Below, piece after piece: positions 50,681 to 61,000 of a stretch of 64,000 nucleotides of DNA (within the stretch, counting starts at the first letter, position 1; each line of letters starts with the position of its first letter). The stretch is taken from NCBI RefSeq assembly GCF_021228125.1, contig NZ_JAJQQS010000013.1, positions 62,001-126,000 on the forward strand. Direction: 5' to 3'. Source of the DNA: Streptomyces albireticuli. Its GTDB lineage: Bacteria > Actinomycetota > Actinomycetes > Streptomycetales > Streptomycetaceae. The notes under the pieces were generated by a model. The model did not search any database. It saw only the letters and a program-made list of their open reading frames with translations, and was not told the DNA's origin. A program made the position numbers and the translations under genes.

Positions 50681-51211
50681 TCACCGGTCGAGTGTGAGCG
50701 TGAGCCGGTCCATGCTGTAGGTCGTGCCGGTCGCTCCGATGACGAACGAACCGACGCCCTTGTCGCGCGCGGCGGCACCGGCGAACTCCCCGCTGTCGAC
50801 CCGGCCGTTACCCGCGGAACCGGCGTCACCCTTGATTTCGTCGGAGGACCTCTCGAACCTCCTGTCCATCGTGAGGTGCGACTCCTTTCCCGTCTCGAAG
50901 CTGATGGTGTCGGACGTTCGCGTCTCGGTCACCCTCGCGCCGCCGCCGGTGACGGATCCCGAGATGACGATGGCGGCGGCCAGATCCGGCCTACCGGGTT
51001 CCGCGCACACCAGCTTGCCGCGACCGGTCGCCGTCCCCCCGGGGGTATCGACGACATTCATGTCGATCTGGCCGATACAGCTCAGGACCGTGGCCGCCGC
51101 CCGGCCGTCGGCCACGGCCGGATCCGCGCCGTTCGCGGTCAACGTGAGCGAGAGAAGCCCCGTGACGGTGACCGCGCCGGCGATCAGCCGGCGGGCTGTG
51201 GCTGGGAACAT
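50681..51211 (-). CDS. Secreted hypothetical protein, 176 aa
   Basis: Signal sequence (TARRLIAGAVTVTGLLSLTLTA) with cleavage likely after NGA or VADG. The mature domain is beta-rich with a Cys pair (VLSCIGQID, GKLVCAEPG) and alternating strands (AAAIVISGSVTGGGARVTETRT). It ends TTYSMDRLTLTLDR. No family is recognised. ATG 51211 follows GGAGGGCCCGCCC; an upstream in-frame extension has no ribosome site. Confidence 0.78.
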   Translation of the reverse strand: MFPATARRLIAGAVTVTGLLSLTLTANGADPAVADGRAAATVLSCIGQIDMNVVDTPGGTATGRGKLVCAEPGRPDLAAAIVISGSVTGGGARVTETRTSDTISFETGKESHLTMDRRFERSSDEIKGDAGSAGNGRVDSGEFAGAAARDKGVGSFVIGATGTTYSMDRLTLTLDR

Positions 51212-51408
51212 GGGCGGGCCCTCCTTCGTCCGGGCGCGCCCCGGGCACGCGACAGCGGCCGGGACGCTCGGGTGAGACGGAGGTGCGCACCATCCACTCA
51301 GGAGTGTGCTCCTGTTACCCCTCGTACCGGAATCACTCGTCCAGGTGAGGGTGCGGCGTGTCGTCGACATCGGCGCGGCCGAACGCGAGCCGAAGGCGGA
51401 GCAGCGCC

Positions 51409-51426
51409 GGCCGCCGCGCGGCGGCC
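51409..51426. terminator. Palindromic terminator after the AraC-type gene
   Basis: An 18-bp perfect palindrome (GGCCGCCG-CG-CGGCGGCC) lies 23 bp beyond the AraC gene stop on its downstream side. The surrounding 51212-51448 has no gene. Confidence 0.55.
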
Positions 51427-51448
51427 CGGGGCCGCCGCGCGCCGCCGC

Positions 51449-52315
51449 TCAGAGGGCGGACCGCTCCACGGGTATCCACAGTTCCGCGTCCGCCCGCGCC
51501 GCGTCCTGCGACAGCCGGGTCCGCAGGATCTCGGGCCCGGGCCGGCTCCGGTAGGGGTTGGACGGGAACCACTGGGTGAAAACGTCCCGCCACAGGTGCT
51601 GGAGCGCCTGCGGGAACGGACCGGAGTTCTCGAAGACGGCCCAGGTGCCGGCCGGGACGGTGAGCGCGTCCATGTCCTCGGGCACGGCGGCCCGGGTCAC
51701 CACCCCGTGGTAGTAGTCGAGTTCGGTGCCCTCGGCCCGGCTCGGGTCGAGGTCGTCACTCACCCCGACGATCCCCTCCGGCTCCTGGTCGGACAGGCTC
51801 CGGACGCGCTCCAGCGTCTCCTGGCCGATGCCCCGGATGAACTCGGCGAGGGCCGGGTTCACCCCCTCGTGCACGAGGGCGACACGTGTCTTCCTGCCGA
51901 CCACACGGAACTCCTCCTTCTCCACGATCCGGTATCGCATACTGCTGCTCCCTTCGACGGTGAGGCGGAAGGACAACCGGGACTGGCAGCGCAGACTCGC
52001 ACCGGACCGCCTGGCCTCGCCGGGACCGACGCCGTGCATGACACGGAACGCACGCGCGAACGCCTCCCCCGACGTGTAGCCGTACCGCACCGCGACCTCG
52101 AGCAGCGTCCGCTCGCCGGCCAGCACCTCGGCGCCGGCGACCGTGAGCCGCCTGCGCCGGATGTACTCCGACAGCGGGATCCCCGCCAGCGCGGAGAACA
52201 GCCGCCGGAAGTGGTACTCCGACGTCACCGCGATCCGCGCCAGGTCGGCCGCCTCGATCTTCTCGTCGAGGTGGCCCTCGATGTGTTCCATGGCCTGGTT
52301 GAGCCGCTCCAGCAC
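51449..52315 (-). CDS. AraC-family regulator with GyrI-like domain
   Basis: A 288-residue regulator. N-terminal AraC double HTH (about 1-105: AADLARIAVTSEYHFRRLFSALAGIPLSEYIRRRRL in parts, then VAVRYGYTSGEAFARAFRVMHGVGPGE). A GyrI-like small-molecule domain (about 125-288) includes the family's YYHGVV and FPQALQHLWRDVFTQWFP. The same plan as Rob/SoxS-like drug-responsive regulators with a fused effector domain. GTG 52315 has AAGGAGACCGGA before it; GTG 52339 is the longer option without a good ribosome site. Confidence 0.9.
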   Translation of the reverse strand: MLERLNQAMEHIEGHLDEKIEAADLARIAVTSEYHFRRLFSALAGIPLSEYIRRRRLTVAGAEVLAGERTLLEVAVRYGYTSGEAFARAFRVMHGVGPGEARRSGASLRCQSRLSFRLTVEGSSSMRYRIVEKEEFRVVGRKTRVALVHEGVNPALAEFIRGIGQETLERVRSLSDQEPEGIVGVSDDLDPSRAEGTELDYYHGVVTRAAVPEDMDALTVPAGTWAVFENSGPFPQALQHLWRDVFTQWFPSNPYRSRPGPEILRTRLSQDAARADAELWIPVERSAL

Positions 52316-52422
52316 TCCGGTCTCCTTCCCTTCGCTCACTCACGTTAGGAGTGGCCGCCCCCGCCGGACCCGACATCCTGTGCCCGCTCCGGTCGGGTAC
52401 GGGCGGTCGGCACTGTCCGGCG

Positions 52423-53520
52423 TCAGCCCGTGGTGCCGACGCGCTCCGGTGCCACGTCCAGGGACGGGCGGGGGTGCGGGATCGTGGGGTCGGGGGTCTG
52501 CTGGAGGGAGACCGTGCGGGCCGGGGACGGGATGCGGATGCCCTCGGCGCGGTACCGCTGGTGCAGTCGCTTGATGAACTCGTGCTTGATGCGGTACTTG
52601 TCGCTGTACTCGCCGACCCCGAGGACCACCGAGAAGCCGATGCGGGAGTCCCCGAACGTGTGGAAGCGGACGGCCGGCTCGTGGTCCGGGTCCGCGCCGG
52701 AGACGTCCTTCATCACATCCGCCACGACCTCGTTGGTGACCCGTTCCACGTGCTCCAGGTCGCTGTCGTAGGAGACGCCCACCTGCACCGTGACGGACAG
52801 CTTCTGTTCGGGCCGGGTGAAGTTGGTCATGTTCGTGCCGGCGAGCTTGGCGTTCGGGACGATCACAAGGTTGTTGGAGAGCTCCTCCACCACCGTGTTG
52901 CGCCAGTTGATGTCCCGGACATAGCCCTCCTCGCCGCTGCTGAGGCGTATGTAGTCACCGGGCTGCACCGTCTTCGAGACGAGGATGTGCACCCCGGCGA
53001 AGAGGTTGGCCAAGGTGTCCTTGAGGGCCAGGGCGATGGCCAGACCACCCACGCCGAGGGCGGTGAGCAAGGGGGCGATGGATATGCCGAGGGTCTGGAG
53101 GACGACGAGGAAGCCCATCGCCAGCACCACGACGCGCGTGATGTTGACGAATATCGTGGCCGATCCGGCGATGCTGGATCTGGACTGCGCCAGGGACCGC
53201 GCGAGACCGCCGACCACCCGGGCGGCGGTGACCGTCGCGATCAGGATGACCACGGTCGTCAGCACCTCGCTGACGATGTTCCCGACCTGACGGGTCAGCG
53301 GGAGGGCGGCGGCGGCCGCCCCGACCCCGCCCGCCACCGCGGACCAGGGGGCGAGCGTGCGCAGCACGTCGACGATGATGTCGTCGCCGCCCCAGCGGGT
53401 TCGCGCGGCCCGCACACCGAGCCAGCGCAGGATCACCCGCAGCACGAGGGCCACGGCCAGACCCGCGGCCAGCGCGATGCCGGCCACGATGATGTCGTGC
53501 AGTGTCAGAGCCCGGGTCAT
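52423..53520 (-). CDS. MscS-family mechanosensitive ion channel
   Basis: A 365-residue membrane protein. Hydrophobic spans at about 8-30, 55-75, 83-105 and 125-145 are followed by the pore helix GISIAPLLTALGVGGLAIALALKDTLANLFAG. The beta domain includes VQPGDYIRL, GYVRDINWRNTVV and LVIVPNAKLAGTNMTNFTRP. It would gate under membrane tension to release solutes on osmotic downshift. ATG 53520 follows CAGGGGGACACCG. The C-terminal 20 residues are a polar tail. The next 293 bp (53521-53813) hold no gene. Confidence 0.93.
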   Translation of the reverse strand: MTRALTLHDIIVAGIALAAGLAVALVLRVILRWLGVRAARTRWGGDDIIVDVLRTLAPWSAVAGGVGAAAAALPLTRQVGNIVSEVLTTVVILIATVTAARVVGGLARSLAQSRSSIAGSATIFVNITRVVVLAMGFLVVLQTLGISIAPLLTALGVGGLAIALALKDTLANLFAGVHILVSKTVQPGDYIRLSSGEEGYVRDINWRNTVVEELSNNLVIVPNAKLAGTNMTNFTRPEQKLSVTVQVGVSYDSDLEHVERVTNEVVADVMKDVSGADPDHEPAVRFHTFGDSRIGFSVVLGVGEYSDKYRIKHEFIKRLHQRYRAEGIRIPSPARTVSLQQTPDPTIPHPRPSLDVAPERVGTTG

Positions 53521-53813
53521 CGGTGTCCCCCTGCCGTCACGGAGAGCGCCGCGGCGGCGTCGTACGCCGCCGGCGGCCCGAAGTAATGATTCGTCACCTT
53601 GTACCTGCCTGTCCCCACGGATCGTGATCGCACCTGGCCACGGGGGTGAGCCGGGGCGCGGGAAGTCATCCTGCCGCACGCCCGTTTCACTCCCGCACAC
53701 CCGGGTGGTCCCATGGCCGGGAACCGTCGGTCCCCTCGCGCCATGGAAAGATGATCTTCGTGGACGGCCGGTCCTGACGGCTCACCCCGGCCGGACAAGC
53801 GATCGGCGCCGGG

Positions 53814-54818
53814 TCAGGTGAGCAGCAGGACGGACAGGCCCATGAGGGCGAGCAGCCCGCAGACGGTGAAGTTGACGAGTTTGTGCTGGAGGAAGACCGC
53901 GACGAATTCGCGGATGGTCGCGCTCGGCCAGAAGTAGGCGGCCGTCGGCGAGCCCACGACCTGGCCGTTGACACCGGTCTTCCGTGCCATCAGGGCGGCC
54001 CGGAAGGCGTGGAAGTTATTGGTGACGATCACACAGGAGTAGTCGCCGCGGTCCGCCGCCATAAGGGCCTTGCTGTATTCGAGGTTCTCCTCCGTGGTGC
54101 GGGAGCGGTCCTCGCGCCGTACGTGCTCGGCGGGGAAGCCGCGCTCGGTGAGGTAGTCGGCCATGGCGTGGGACTCGGGCAGCCGCTCGTCGGGGCCCTG
54201 GCCGCCGGAGGTGAGGAGCACGGGCGGGTTGCCGCGCGCGGCCTGCGCCTCGTACACCTCGCGCCCGCGCTCCAGGCGGCTGGCCAGCAGCGGCGGGACG
54301 CGCTCGCCGCCGATCAGGCCGGAGCCGAGCACGACCACGAAGTCGACGTCGCGGCGGGGCCGGAGGCGGCCGTAGAGGAAGGCGTAGCCGATGAAGCAGA
54401 AGAAGAGGAACGACACATAGCCGAAGATGAGCAGGGTGGTGCCGGCGACGGCCGCGAGGGAGACGGAGCGGGTGGCGGCCGCGGCGAAGAGCAGGCCGAT
54501 GAGCCCGATGATGCCCAGACCGCAGAGGAAGGAGAGGAGGTTCGCCGGGCTGCGGCCCTCCTTGCGGATCATCTTGACGCCGTTGGCCAGGAGGAAGACC
54601 GGCAGGACCAGGGCGCCGAGGAAGGGGATCAGGAGCAGCGCCACGACGAGCCACTCCAGGAAGGGCCGGCCGTTCTCCGCGGCCAGCCGCATCAGGACGA
54701 AGAACAGGGATATGACGGCGAGTCCGAGGTACACGGCGTTGCTGAAGCGCCGGCGGTCGCGTAGCACGCCGATGCCGAAGAGGACGAGGAACAGTACTGC
54801 CGGGGCGTAGACGATCAC
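53814..54818 (-). CDS. YdcF-family (DUF218) membrane protein
   Basis: A 334-residue protein. Five or so N-terminal hydrophobic spans (residues 3-160) precede the DUF218 domain, with VDFVVVLGSGLIGGERVPPLLASRLERG, LLTSGGQGPDERLPESHAMADYL, REDRSRTTEENLEYSK and VIVTNNFHAFRAALMARK. A final hydrophobic span (about 315-333) follows. Relatives such as SanA/ElyC influence envelope integrity; the reaction is unknown. GTG 54818 lacks a strong ribosome site. Confidence 0.9.
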   Translation of the reverse strand: MIVYAPAVLFLVLFGIGVLRDRRRFSNAVYLGLAVISLFFVLMRLAAENGRPFLEWLVVALLLIPFLGALVLPVFLLANGVKMIRKEGRSPANLLSFLCGLGIIGLIGLLFAAAATRSVSLAAVAGTTLLIFGYVSFLFFCFIGYAFLYGRLRPRRDVDFVVVLGSGLIGGERVPPLLASRLERGREVYEAQAARGNPPVLLTSGGQGPDERLPESHAMADYLTERGFPAEHVRREDRSRTTEENLEYSKALMAADRGDYSCVIVTNNFHAFRAALMARKTGVNGQVVGSPTAAYFWPSATIREFVAVFLQHKLVNFTVCGLLALMGLSVLLLT

Positions 54819-55006
54819 GTCCGAATCGTACGCATCGCGGTGGTGGAGTCCGTAGTGCGCAGTGCTGAGGGTGCCGCGCGCGGGCGGCTCCGGCCGCGCG
54901 CCGGACGCCGGGGCGCGGCCGTGGGCCGCCGGGTGACGCCGTGTGCGCCACCCGGAGCGTGAACGGCCCGGGAGCCCGGCCCGCCGTCGATCGGGCCGTC
55001 ACCGCC

Positions 55007-56014
55007 TCACAGCATGCGGCCGTCCGGGAGTTGCCTCTTGGCGTCGACCACGGCCCGCCCGACGACCGCGGACTGGAAGTGGACGGTGCCGGGCTTCAGG
55101 CCCCAGCGTTCCTTGACCAGCACGCTGCGCCGGCCGAGGTAGGCGTAGCTGTCCTTGTCGAAGATCCATTCCTGGCGGTCGTACAGGGCGGTGAAGGCGA
55201 GGGCGATTCCGGTGCGGCCGCGCGCGTCGGTGGCCTTCTCCACCACCTCGACGCCCGGGATCCTGGCGGCCGCGCGGTAGAGCGCGGCGCTCGTCCGCGG
55301 TGTGGTGAGCTGCTCGTCGAGGATCCGGCCGACCTCCGCGAACGCCGACCAGTCGTCCGGGAGGTTTCCGGGTTTGCCCCCGCCGTAGAGCCGCTCGAGG
55401 AGCGCGTCCGGGTCGGCGGGGAGCTTCTTGACGGCGTTGTAGGAGTTCCGGTCGTCGCCGGTGGGGGTGTCCAGGTCCTCCCCGCGCTTGTCCATGAAGG
55501 CGTGCTCCGGTTCGAGGACGAAGCTCTTGCTCCCGTCCGGGGAGATCCACACTTGACGCTTGTGCGGAGGTGTCACCACTCCCCTCTCGGTGCCGTCCGA
55601 CCGGTCGACCGTGAAGCCGGAGGTGACGCTCTCGATGTAGAGGTACTGGTCCTGCCGGGGTTCCAGGGCGGGCTGCCGCGCAGCCGCGAGGGAGATGCGG
55701 TCCACGAGGCCGGTCAGGCCCGGGCCGGGCCGTTCGCGGGCCTCCGGGGCTCCGGCGCGGGAGTCCCGTTCCGGCTCCGCCGGGGCGGCGATCACGGCTC
55801 CCGCGATCACGGCGGCGGCGACCGGGAGCGCGACCCAGGCCGCGCGGCGCACCCGGGGCCGTTCCGGGGCGGTCCGGGTGATCTCGTCCATCAGATAGTC
55901 CTCGATGGCCTCTTGCCGGGCGTTCGGCATGAGGCCGTCGACGGGCCGGGGCAGCAGCAGGTCGAACTCGGCGTGGCCGAGCGGTTCGACGGTCCGCCGG
56001 GACATGCGCTTCAT
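55007..56014 (-). CDS. CU044_5270-type membrane protein partnering an ECF sigma factor
   Basis: A 335-residue single-pass protein. The N-terminal cytoplasmic part (1-57) ends before a TM span (about 58-78: AAWVALPVAAAVIAGAVIAA). The extracytoplasmic part has QDQYLYIESVTSG, RQVWISPDGSKSFVLEP, a LYGGG region, ALYRAAARIPGVEVVEKATD and an end PGTVHFQSAVVGRAVVDAKRQLP. The layout fits the CU044_5270 family that accompanies ECF sigma genes. ATG 56014 overlaps the sigma stop as ATGA, so the two are coupled. It may sense envelope state and hold the sigma factor, but no zinc-binding anti-sigma motif is seen. Confidence 0.87.
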   Translation of the reverse strand: MKRMSRRTVEPLGHAEFDLLLPRPVDGLMPNARQEAIEDYLMDEITRTAPERPRVRRAAWVALPVAAAVIAGAVIAAPAEPERDSRAGAPEARERPGPGLTGLVDRISLAAARQPALEPRQDQYLYIESVTSGFTVDRSDGTERGVVTPPHKRQVWISPDGSKSFVLEPEHAFMDKRGEDLDTPTGDDRNSYNAVKKLPADPDALLERLYGGGKPGNLPDDWSAFAEVGRILDEQLTTPRTSAALYRAAARIPGVEVVEKATDARGRTGIALAFTALYDRQEWIFDKDSYAYLGRRSVLVKERWGLKPGTVHFQSAVVGRAVVDAKRQLPDGRML

Positions 56015-56640
56015 CGGTTCCACTTCTCCTTCGGCAGGGTCGTCCCGGGTCGGCGCCCGGGTACGGGAGGGCCTACGGCGGCGTCGGCGGCGTTCTCGCG
56101 CAGCTCGCGCTCGGCGAGCCGGCGCAGTCGTTCGCGGGCCCTGAAGAGCCGTGACCGCACGGTTCCGAGGGGAACGCCGAGCGCTTCGCCCGCCTCCGCG
56201 TAACTCAGGCCGGACCACACGCACAGGGTGACGACCTCGCGCTCGGCGCGGCGCAGCTTCCCCAGGGCCCTCTTGGCCGCGGCGAGCTGCTCGGCGTCGG
56301 CCATCCGGTCGACCAGCTCGCCGGCGAAGTCCGGCACGGTGTCCCTGGCGGGCATACGGGCGAGGGCCTTCTCGTGGCGACGGGCGGTGCGGGAGATGTT
56401 GCGCAGGACGTTCACGGCCACGCCCATCAGCCATGGCCGGGCGCTGTCACCGTCGACCCGCAGCCTGTCGCGCAGCCGCCACGCCTCCAGGAACGTCAGG
56501 GACACGACGTCGTCGGCCGTCGCCCAGTCACCGGTGCTCCGGAGGGCGTACCGGTGGACGAGCTGGGCGTGCTCCCGGAACAGCCGCCGGAAGGCCTCGG
56601 GGTCGCCGGCCCGGATGCGGGCCTGCATCGATTGATTCAC
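56011..56640 (-). CDS. ECF-family RNA polymerase sigma factor
   Basis: About 209 residues. Region 2 (FRRLFREHAQLVHRYALRSTGDWATADDVVSLTFLEAW) and region 4 (LRRAEREVVTLCVWSGLSYAEAGEALGVPLGTVRSRLFRARERL) are clear, and there is no region 3. GTG 56640 is chosen because it precedes the conserved part closely; ATG 56628 and further upstream starts remain possible, and no good ribosome site decides it. The stop overlaps the start of the membrane partner (ATGA). Own-promoter control is likely but no ECF-type promoter was picked out. Confidence 0.9.
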   Translation of the reverse strand: MNQSMQARIRAGDPEAFRRLFREHAQLVHRYALRSTGDWATADDVVSLTFLEAWRLRDRLRVDGDSARPWLMGVAVNVLRNISRTARRHEKALARMPARDTVPDFAGELVDRMADAEQLAAAKRALGKLRRAEREVVTLCVWSGLSYAEAGEALGVPLGTVRSRLFRARERLRRLAERELRENAADAAVGPPVPGRRPGTTLPKEKWNR

Positions 56641-57011
56641 GTAGAGATATGTCCGCTCGCCGCCCCGTGTTCCGGTGACGTGGATCACTGGCGCGCACAA
56701 GGATCGTTCCGGGCCCGACGGCAGATGGTGCGACGATCGGACATCCGCCGACCGGTCGCCCGGCTGTCGTCCGCGCTCCCGGGCCCTCCACGGTAAGCGG
56801 TGATGGTTTCCTCCCGTCACCCGGGCCGGCGGGGCCGGTGAGGCTACTGACGCGCGTCCTGACCGGTACGGTCCGGAGCCGGGAGGTGAGCGACGGAGCG
56901 CGGGCGTGTGCCGCGATCCGTGAGCTCCCCTCGTGTGCCCTGTGTACCTGTCCCCCGTCCTGTTCTCCTGGGGGGAGGCGGATGCGGCACGCGGGGTCGG
57001 GAGGCCGGCGG
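56641..57011. other. 371-bp divergent intergenic region
   Basis: Between the sigma gene and the small membrane gene. Open frames here lack ribosome sites. No convincing repeat or -35/-10 pair was found by eye. It should contain the sigma operon promoter. Confidence 0.4.
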
Positions 57012-57395
57012 ATGACGAGGCTCAACCGGAACACGTTGATTTCGGCCCGCGGGGCCCGGCCGCGGAGTGCGGTGCGGTGGCTGGGCGTACTCGCCCCCGC
57101 GGTCGCACCGTTGCTCGTGGGGATCGTCCCGGTGTGGGCGGTCGTCGTCGCCCTGACGCTGCTCGCCTCGGCGGCCGTCGGCGCCGGGCGGCCGCTGCCG
57201 CTTCGGGGCGCGGCGGAGCGGACCGGTACCGCGACACCGCCGGAGGAACACCTCCGGCTCGCCCGGCCCTCGCGCCGCCGGCTCCGTTCCGCACGCCGCT
57301 CGGCCTTCGTGGAGCGGCCGGGCAGGCGGTGCCGCCCGCCCCGCCGGGCCCCGACCGTACGGCGTGAGGCGGCGGGCCGGCGGCCGCGACACTAG
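57012..57395 (+). CDS. Small membrane protein with basic tail, 127 aa
   Basis: One long or two short hydrophobic spans (about 23-57: LGVLAPAVAPLLVGIVPVWAVVVAL) after a basic N-terminus. The C-terminal 60 residues are Arg/Pro-rich without clear structure (RLARPSRRRLRSARRSAF), so it may bind nucleic acid or be partly spurious. ATG 57012 has GGGAGGCCGGCGG before it. No family is recognised. Confidence 0.5.
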   Translation: MTRLNRNTLISARGARPRSAVRWLGVLAPAVAPLLVGIVPVWAVVVALTLLASAAVGAGRPLPLRGAAERTGTATPPEEHLRLARPSRRRLRSARRSAFVERPGRRCRPPRRAPTVRREAAGRRPRH

Positions 57396-57573
57396 TCGCC
57401 GTCCGAAGTCGCCGGCCGAAGCGGCCGGGCGCGCCCGTATCGCGGCGTGACGGGCCGGACTCCCGTACGTCCGCGTCCCGCCGGACCCGCCGACGCCCGG
57501 ACCGGGGCGGCTCCCGGCCCGGGCATCGGCACCCCCGGCACCCCCCGGTCGGTCCCCCGGCGTCACCGCCCGT

Positions 57574-57915
57574 TCAGGGAGTGGAGCAGACGGCTACGGC
57601 CTTGACGTCCTGCCGGGACGTACTGACGTCCGTGGTGGACACGCTCCGGTCGGCGGTCATGGACGGGGGGCTCGCGGCGGTGGAGGGGCTCGCGGCGGTG
57701 CCGGGCGCGCCTCCCCTCGCCGGGTCCCGGCCCGTGGAGCACTCCACGGAAAGGCCGAAGGACCCGCCGGCGACGGAGACATGGGAGTGCGCGGTCCCGG
57801 CGCCGTACCCGGCGGTCGCCGGGGCCGAGGTGCCGTGGATCCACGCGGAGGCGGCGGTCGCGCCGAGGGTGAACACCAGAGCGACCACCAGGGCGGGGAG
57901 TCGGAAGGGTTTCAT
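57574..57915 (-). CDS. Small secreted protein, 113 aa
   Basis: A signal sequence (FRLPALVVALVFTLGATAASA) is followed by a short mature chain with HSHVSVAGGSFGLSVECSTG and a C-terminal Cys (AVAVCSTP), which may pair. The middle is Ala/Ser/Thr-rich. No family is recognised. ATG 57915 follows TTGAGAGGTCGAG. A hairpin at 58001-58026 separates it from the next gene. Confidence 0.7.
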   Translation of the reverse strand: MKPFRLPALVVALVFTLGATAASAWIHGTSAPATAGYGAGTAHSHVSVAGGSFGLSVECSTGRDPARGGAPGTAASPSTAASPPSMTADRSVSTTDVSTSRQDVKAVAVCSTP

Positions 57916-58000
57916 CTCGACCTCTCAAACCTCGCGAGTGCCTTGGTCTCCGGCATGCCCGTCACAGCGGCGCCGATCCGTCGGCTCACTCGTTCAGCGC

Positions 58001-58026
58001 AGGGGAGGAAGGATTCTTCCTCCCCT
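58001..58026 (-). terminator. Terminator of the large helical-repeat gene
   Basis: AGGGGAGGAA (58001-58010) pairs perfectly with TTCCTCCCCT (58017-58026) around a 6-nt loop, 72 bp beyond the stop of the 58.1-61.5 kb gene. Confidence 0.75.
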
Positions 58027-58097
58027 AAGGAGTGGCGCGGCCCCGAACACGTCACGCCCGGCGTCACCCGGAGAGGCGTGAGCCCGGCCGGCTACGG

Positions 58098-61000
58098 CTA
58101 CTCCGCCGCGGTGGTCAGGGCGAGGGCCGCGTCGCGGACGTCCGGGTGCGGGTGGCGGCGCAGCTCGCGCAGGCTCTCGCGCCAGTGGTCCGCCCAGTCG
58201 GTGCGGCGGCCGCCGGTGGCGGTGAGGGTGACGGCGAGCAGCCCGGCGGCGTGGCCGCCGTCCTGGGACAGGGTACGGGCGGCCTGTCCGAAGGCGTGGT
58301 CGTCGCCGTTCCGGGAGGTCCGCAGCCGCTGGTCGAGCCCTTCGGCGGTACGGGCGGCGAGCGCGGGCCTGCCGTCGTGGAGCCCGGCCAGGCGGGTCAG
58401 CTCCGCCGCCAGCGCGTCCGGCGTCGCGTCCAGGTCGAGGTTCTGCGCGGTCAGTTCCACCGCGTCGGCGACGAAGTCCGGCGAAGTGCGGAGCAGTTCG
58501 ACGACCGCGTGCGTGACGGGCGACGTGAGGCGTCGGTTCCACCGGCCGCCCGCGATCAGACGGGCGACGACGTGCCGGACCCTCCGTGGGGCGGGGCGGT
58601 CCCGGTCGGGCTCCGCGTCGGGGGTCCCGCCACCCGCGTCGGCGGCGATCAGAATGCCGAGCGCGCGGAGGAGCGGCGCTGGATCCGGGGTGCCGGACGG
58701 GCCCGTGGTGACGACACGGCACAGCGTGGTGGCCGCGGTCCGCCAGCCGGTGCGGTCGTCCAGGTCGGTGACGACGTCCACGAGGGTGCCGGCGGCCTCC
58801 GGCACCCAGCGCGACCACTCCTCGAGCGCCGCGTACCCTGCCTCCGCGACCTCGGGGTCGTCGGTGCGGCACATGGCGTGGACCAGCCCGGCGTAGCGCG
58901 TGCGGTGTTCCTCGCGCAGCTGGTAGGGCGAGGTGCCGAGCACCGCCGACCGCAGCTCGCGCCGCCCCGTGACGGCGGCCTCCAGCATCTCCCACGCCTC
59001 CGGGAGGTCCAGCAGGTCCGTGGTGACGGCCACGCAGGCGGCCTGGACGTCGCGGTGCTGGCCCGGGTGCGCGCACGCCTCGGCGAGCAGGGCGGCCGCC
59101 TCCCGTACGGGCAGCACGGCGGCCGCGAGGCGGGCGGCCTCCTTGCGGCTGGTCACCTTCACCCCGCCGTCGGCGAGCAGGAGTCCGCGCAGCGCGACGG
59201 CCAGGTGCGACGGCGCGACGAACCGGCTCACGCGGGTCGCGGCGTAGATCGCCACCCTGGCGCGGTCGCCGCCGGCGTGGGCGAGCAGCGCCGTCAGGTG
59301 CTCGCCCGGGCGGTCCGTGTGCGCCAGCGCGGCGAGCGCCGCCTCGGCCAGGGGCACCTCCGCGCCGTCGGCGTGGTGGCGCAGGATCTCGGTGCCGTGT
59401 CCCGGGATCCACGCGGCACCGCGGATCGCGGCGGCGCGCTGGTGGGTCGTGAGCGAGGTGTCCTGTGCGGCGCGGGCCAGCAGGCGGGCCGCGGCGGCCT
59501 GCTGACGTGGCGTCCAGCTCGCCGCGCAGGGTCCCACGAGCGGCAGCCAGTGCCTGTTCGCGGGCAGCAGCCGGCCGTACGGCGGGGTGTCGCCCAGGAC
59601 GATGTCCAGGAGGTCGGTGCGGCGGTTCGCCAGTACGCGGGCGACGAGTGGATGGGTGGCGAACGACGCGTCCAGCGCGAGGAGTTCGCACAGACGCTCG
59701 TCACTGGTCCTCGGGTCGTCCAGCCACAGCCACACGGCCTGGATCGCCGTGCCGTCGGTGCCCTCCCGGACCGCCCGCCGGAGAAGGTCCTGGATCTCGG
59801 GGAAGGCGTGGGCGCGGCGGCCGAGGCCGCGGGCCAGGTGGAGCAGCGGGGCGTGGTCGGCCCTGGCCGCGGCCGCCTCGACGGAGGGGAGCAGCGCGTC
59901 GAGGATCGCGCGCTCCTGGCCGTGCCTCAGTCCTTCCAGCCGGGGGCGGCTGTGGGGGAGGAGCCGGGTGAGGGTGCGCAGCGCCCAGTCCGTCAGCTCC
60001 TTCCCGGCGGTGCCCGCGTGCTCGCGCAGCAGGGAGTGTGCCAGGTCGCCGAGGGCGGACACCCCGTTCCAGGACAGGTCGCGGGCTTCGAGGGCGTCCG
60101 TCGCGACGCGTTCGAGGTGGGGTACGGCCTCGCGGGTGAACAGCGCGGGGTGGATGCCGGCGAGCGCGGTCAGCGCCGGGGAGCGCACCGGGTCCTGCTC
60201 GTTGCGCAGCCGGTCCAGGTCGTCCGCGAGGAGCGCGGTGACGGCGGCGGGTTCGCGGGTGCGCGCGGCGTTGCGCAGCAGCAGCTGGTACGCGTACGCC
60301 CGGTCCTCGGGCAGGGGGCGGCGGGTCGCGGCGAGCAGTTCGGGCCGTGCCTCCGCCACCGGCAGGAAGGCGACGCAGCCGAGGACCCGCTGCCAGGTGG
60401 CGCCGTGTTCCCGGGCCTGGGCGGCCATCCGCCGCGCCTCGGCCTCGCGCCGCGCCCGCGGCAGTGCTTCGAGGAGCTCGTCCGAGAGGACGGAGTGGCC
60501 GGTGGCGCGGCCGGTCATGGCGGCGTCGTAGCAGGCTGCGCGCCGGGAGGGGGCCATCCTGCGCAGCAGGTGTGCCAGGGCGCGCTGGTCGTGGCCCAGC
60601 GCGCGGGCGAGGTCGGTGAGTTCGGGCGGGTCGTGACGGACGAGAGTGCGCAGTACGGGCGTGCCGAGCCGGAGCGGGTGTGCCGTGCCGCGTTCGGGGG
60701 CGAGCAGCAGCCGGACGGTGCGGCCGGGGGCCGCGGCCGCCAGCCGGCTGATCCGGTGCTGGACGCGGTCGGGCAGTTCGTCGTGGCAGTACCGTTCCAG
60801 CAGGTCGAGCACCCGCTGGGGCTCGGTTTCGACCGTGGCCGCCACGCTCGCCGCGTTCGCCGCCCACCAGTCGCGCCGCGAGGTCTCGGGTATCGCGGCG
60901 AGCTGGCGTCCGGCCTCGTCCAGGATCGCGGCGGAGTGGTGGCGGGCGAGGCCGGTCCATCCGGTGACGCGGTGGAAGAGGCCGGGCAGCAGTTCCGCGA

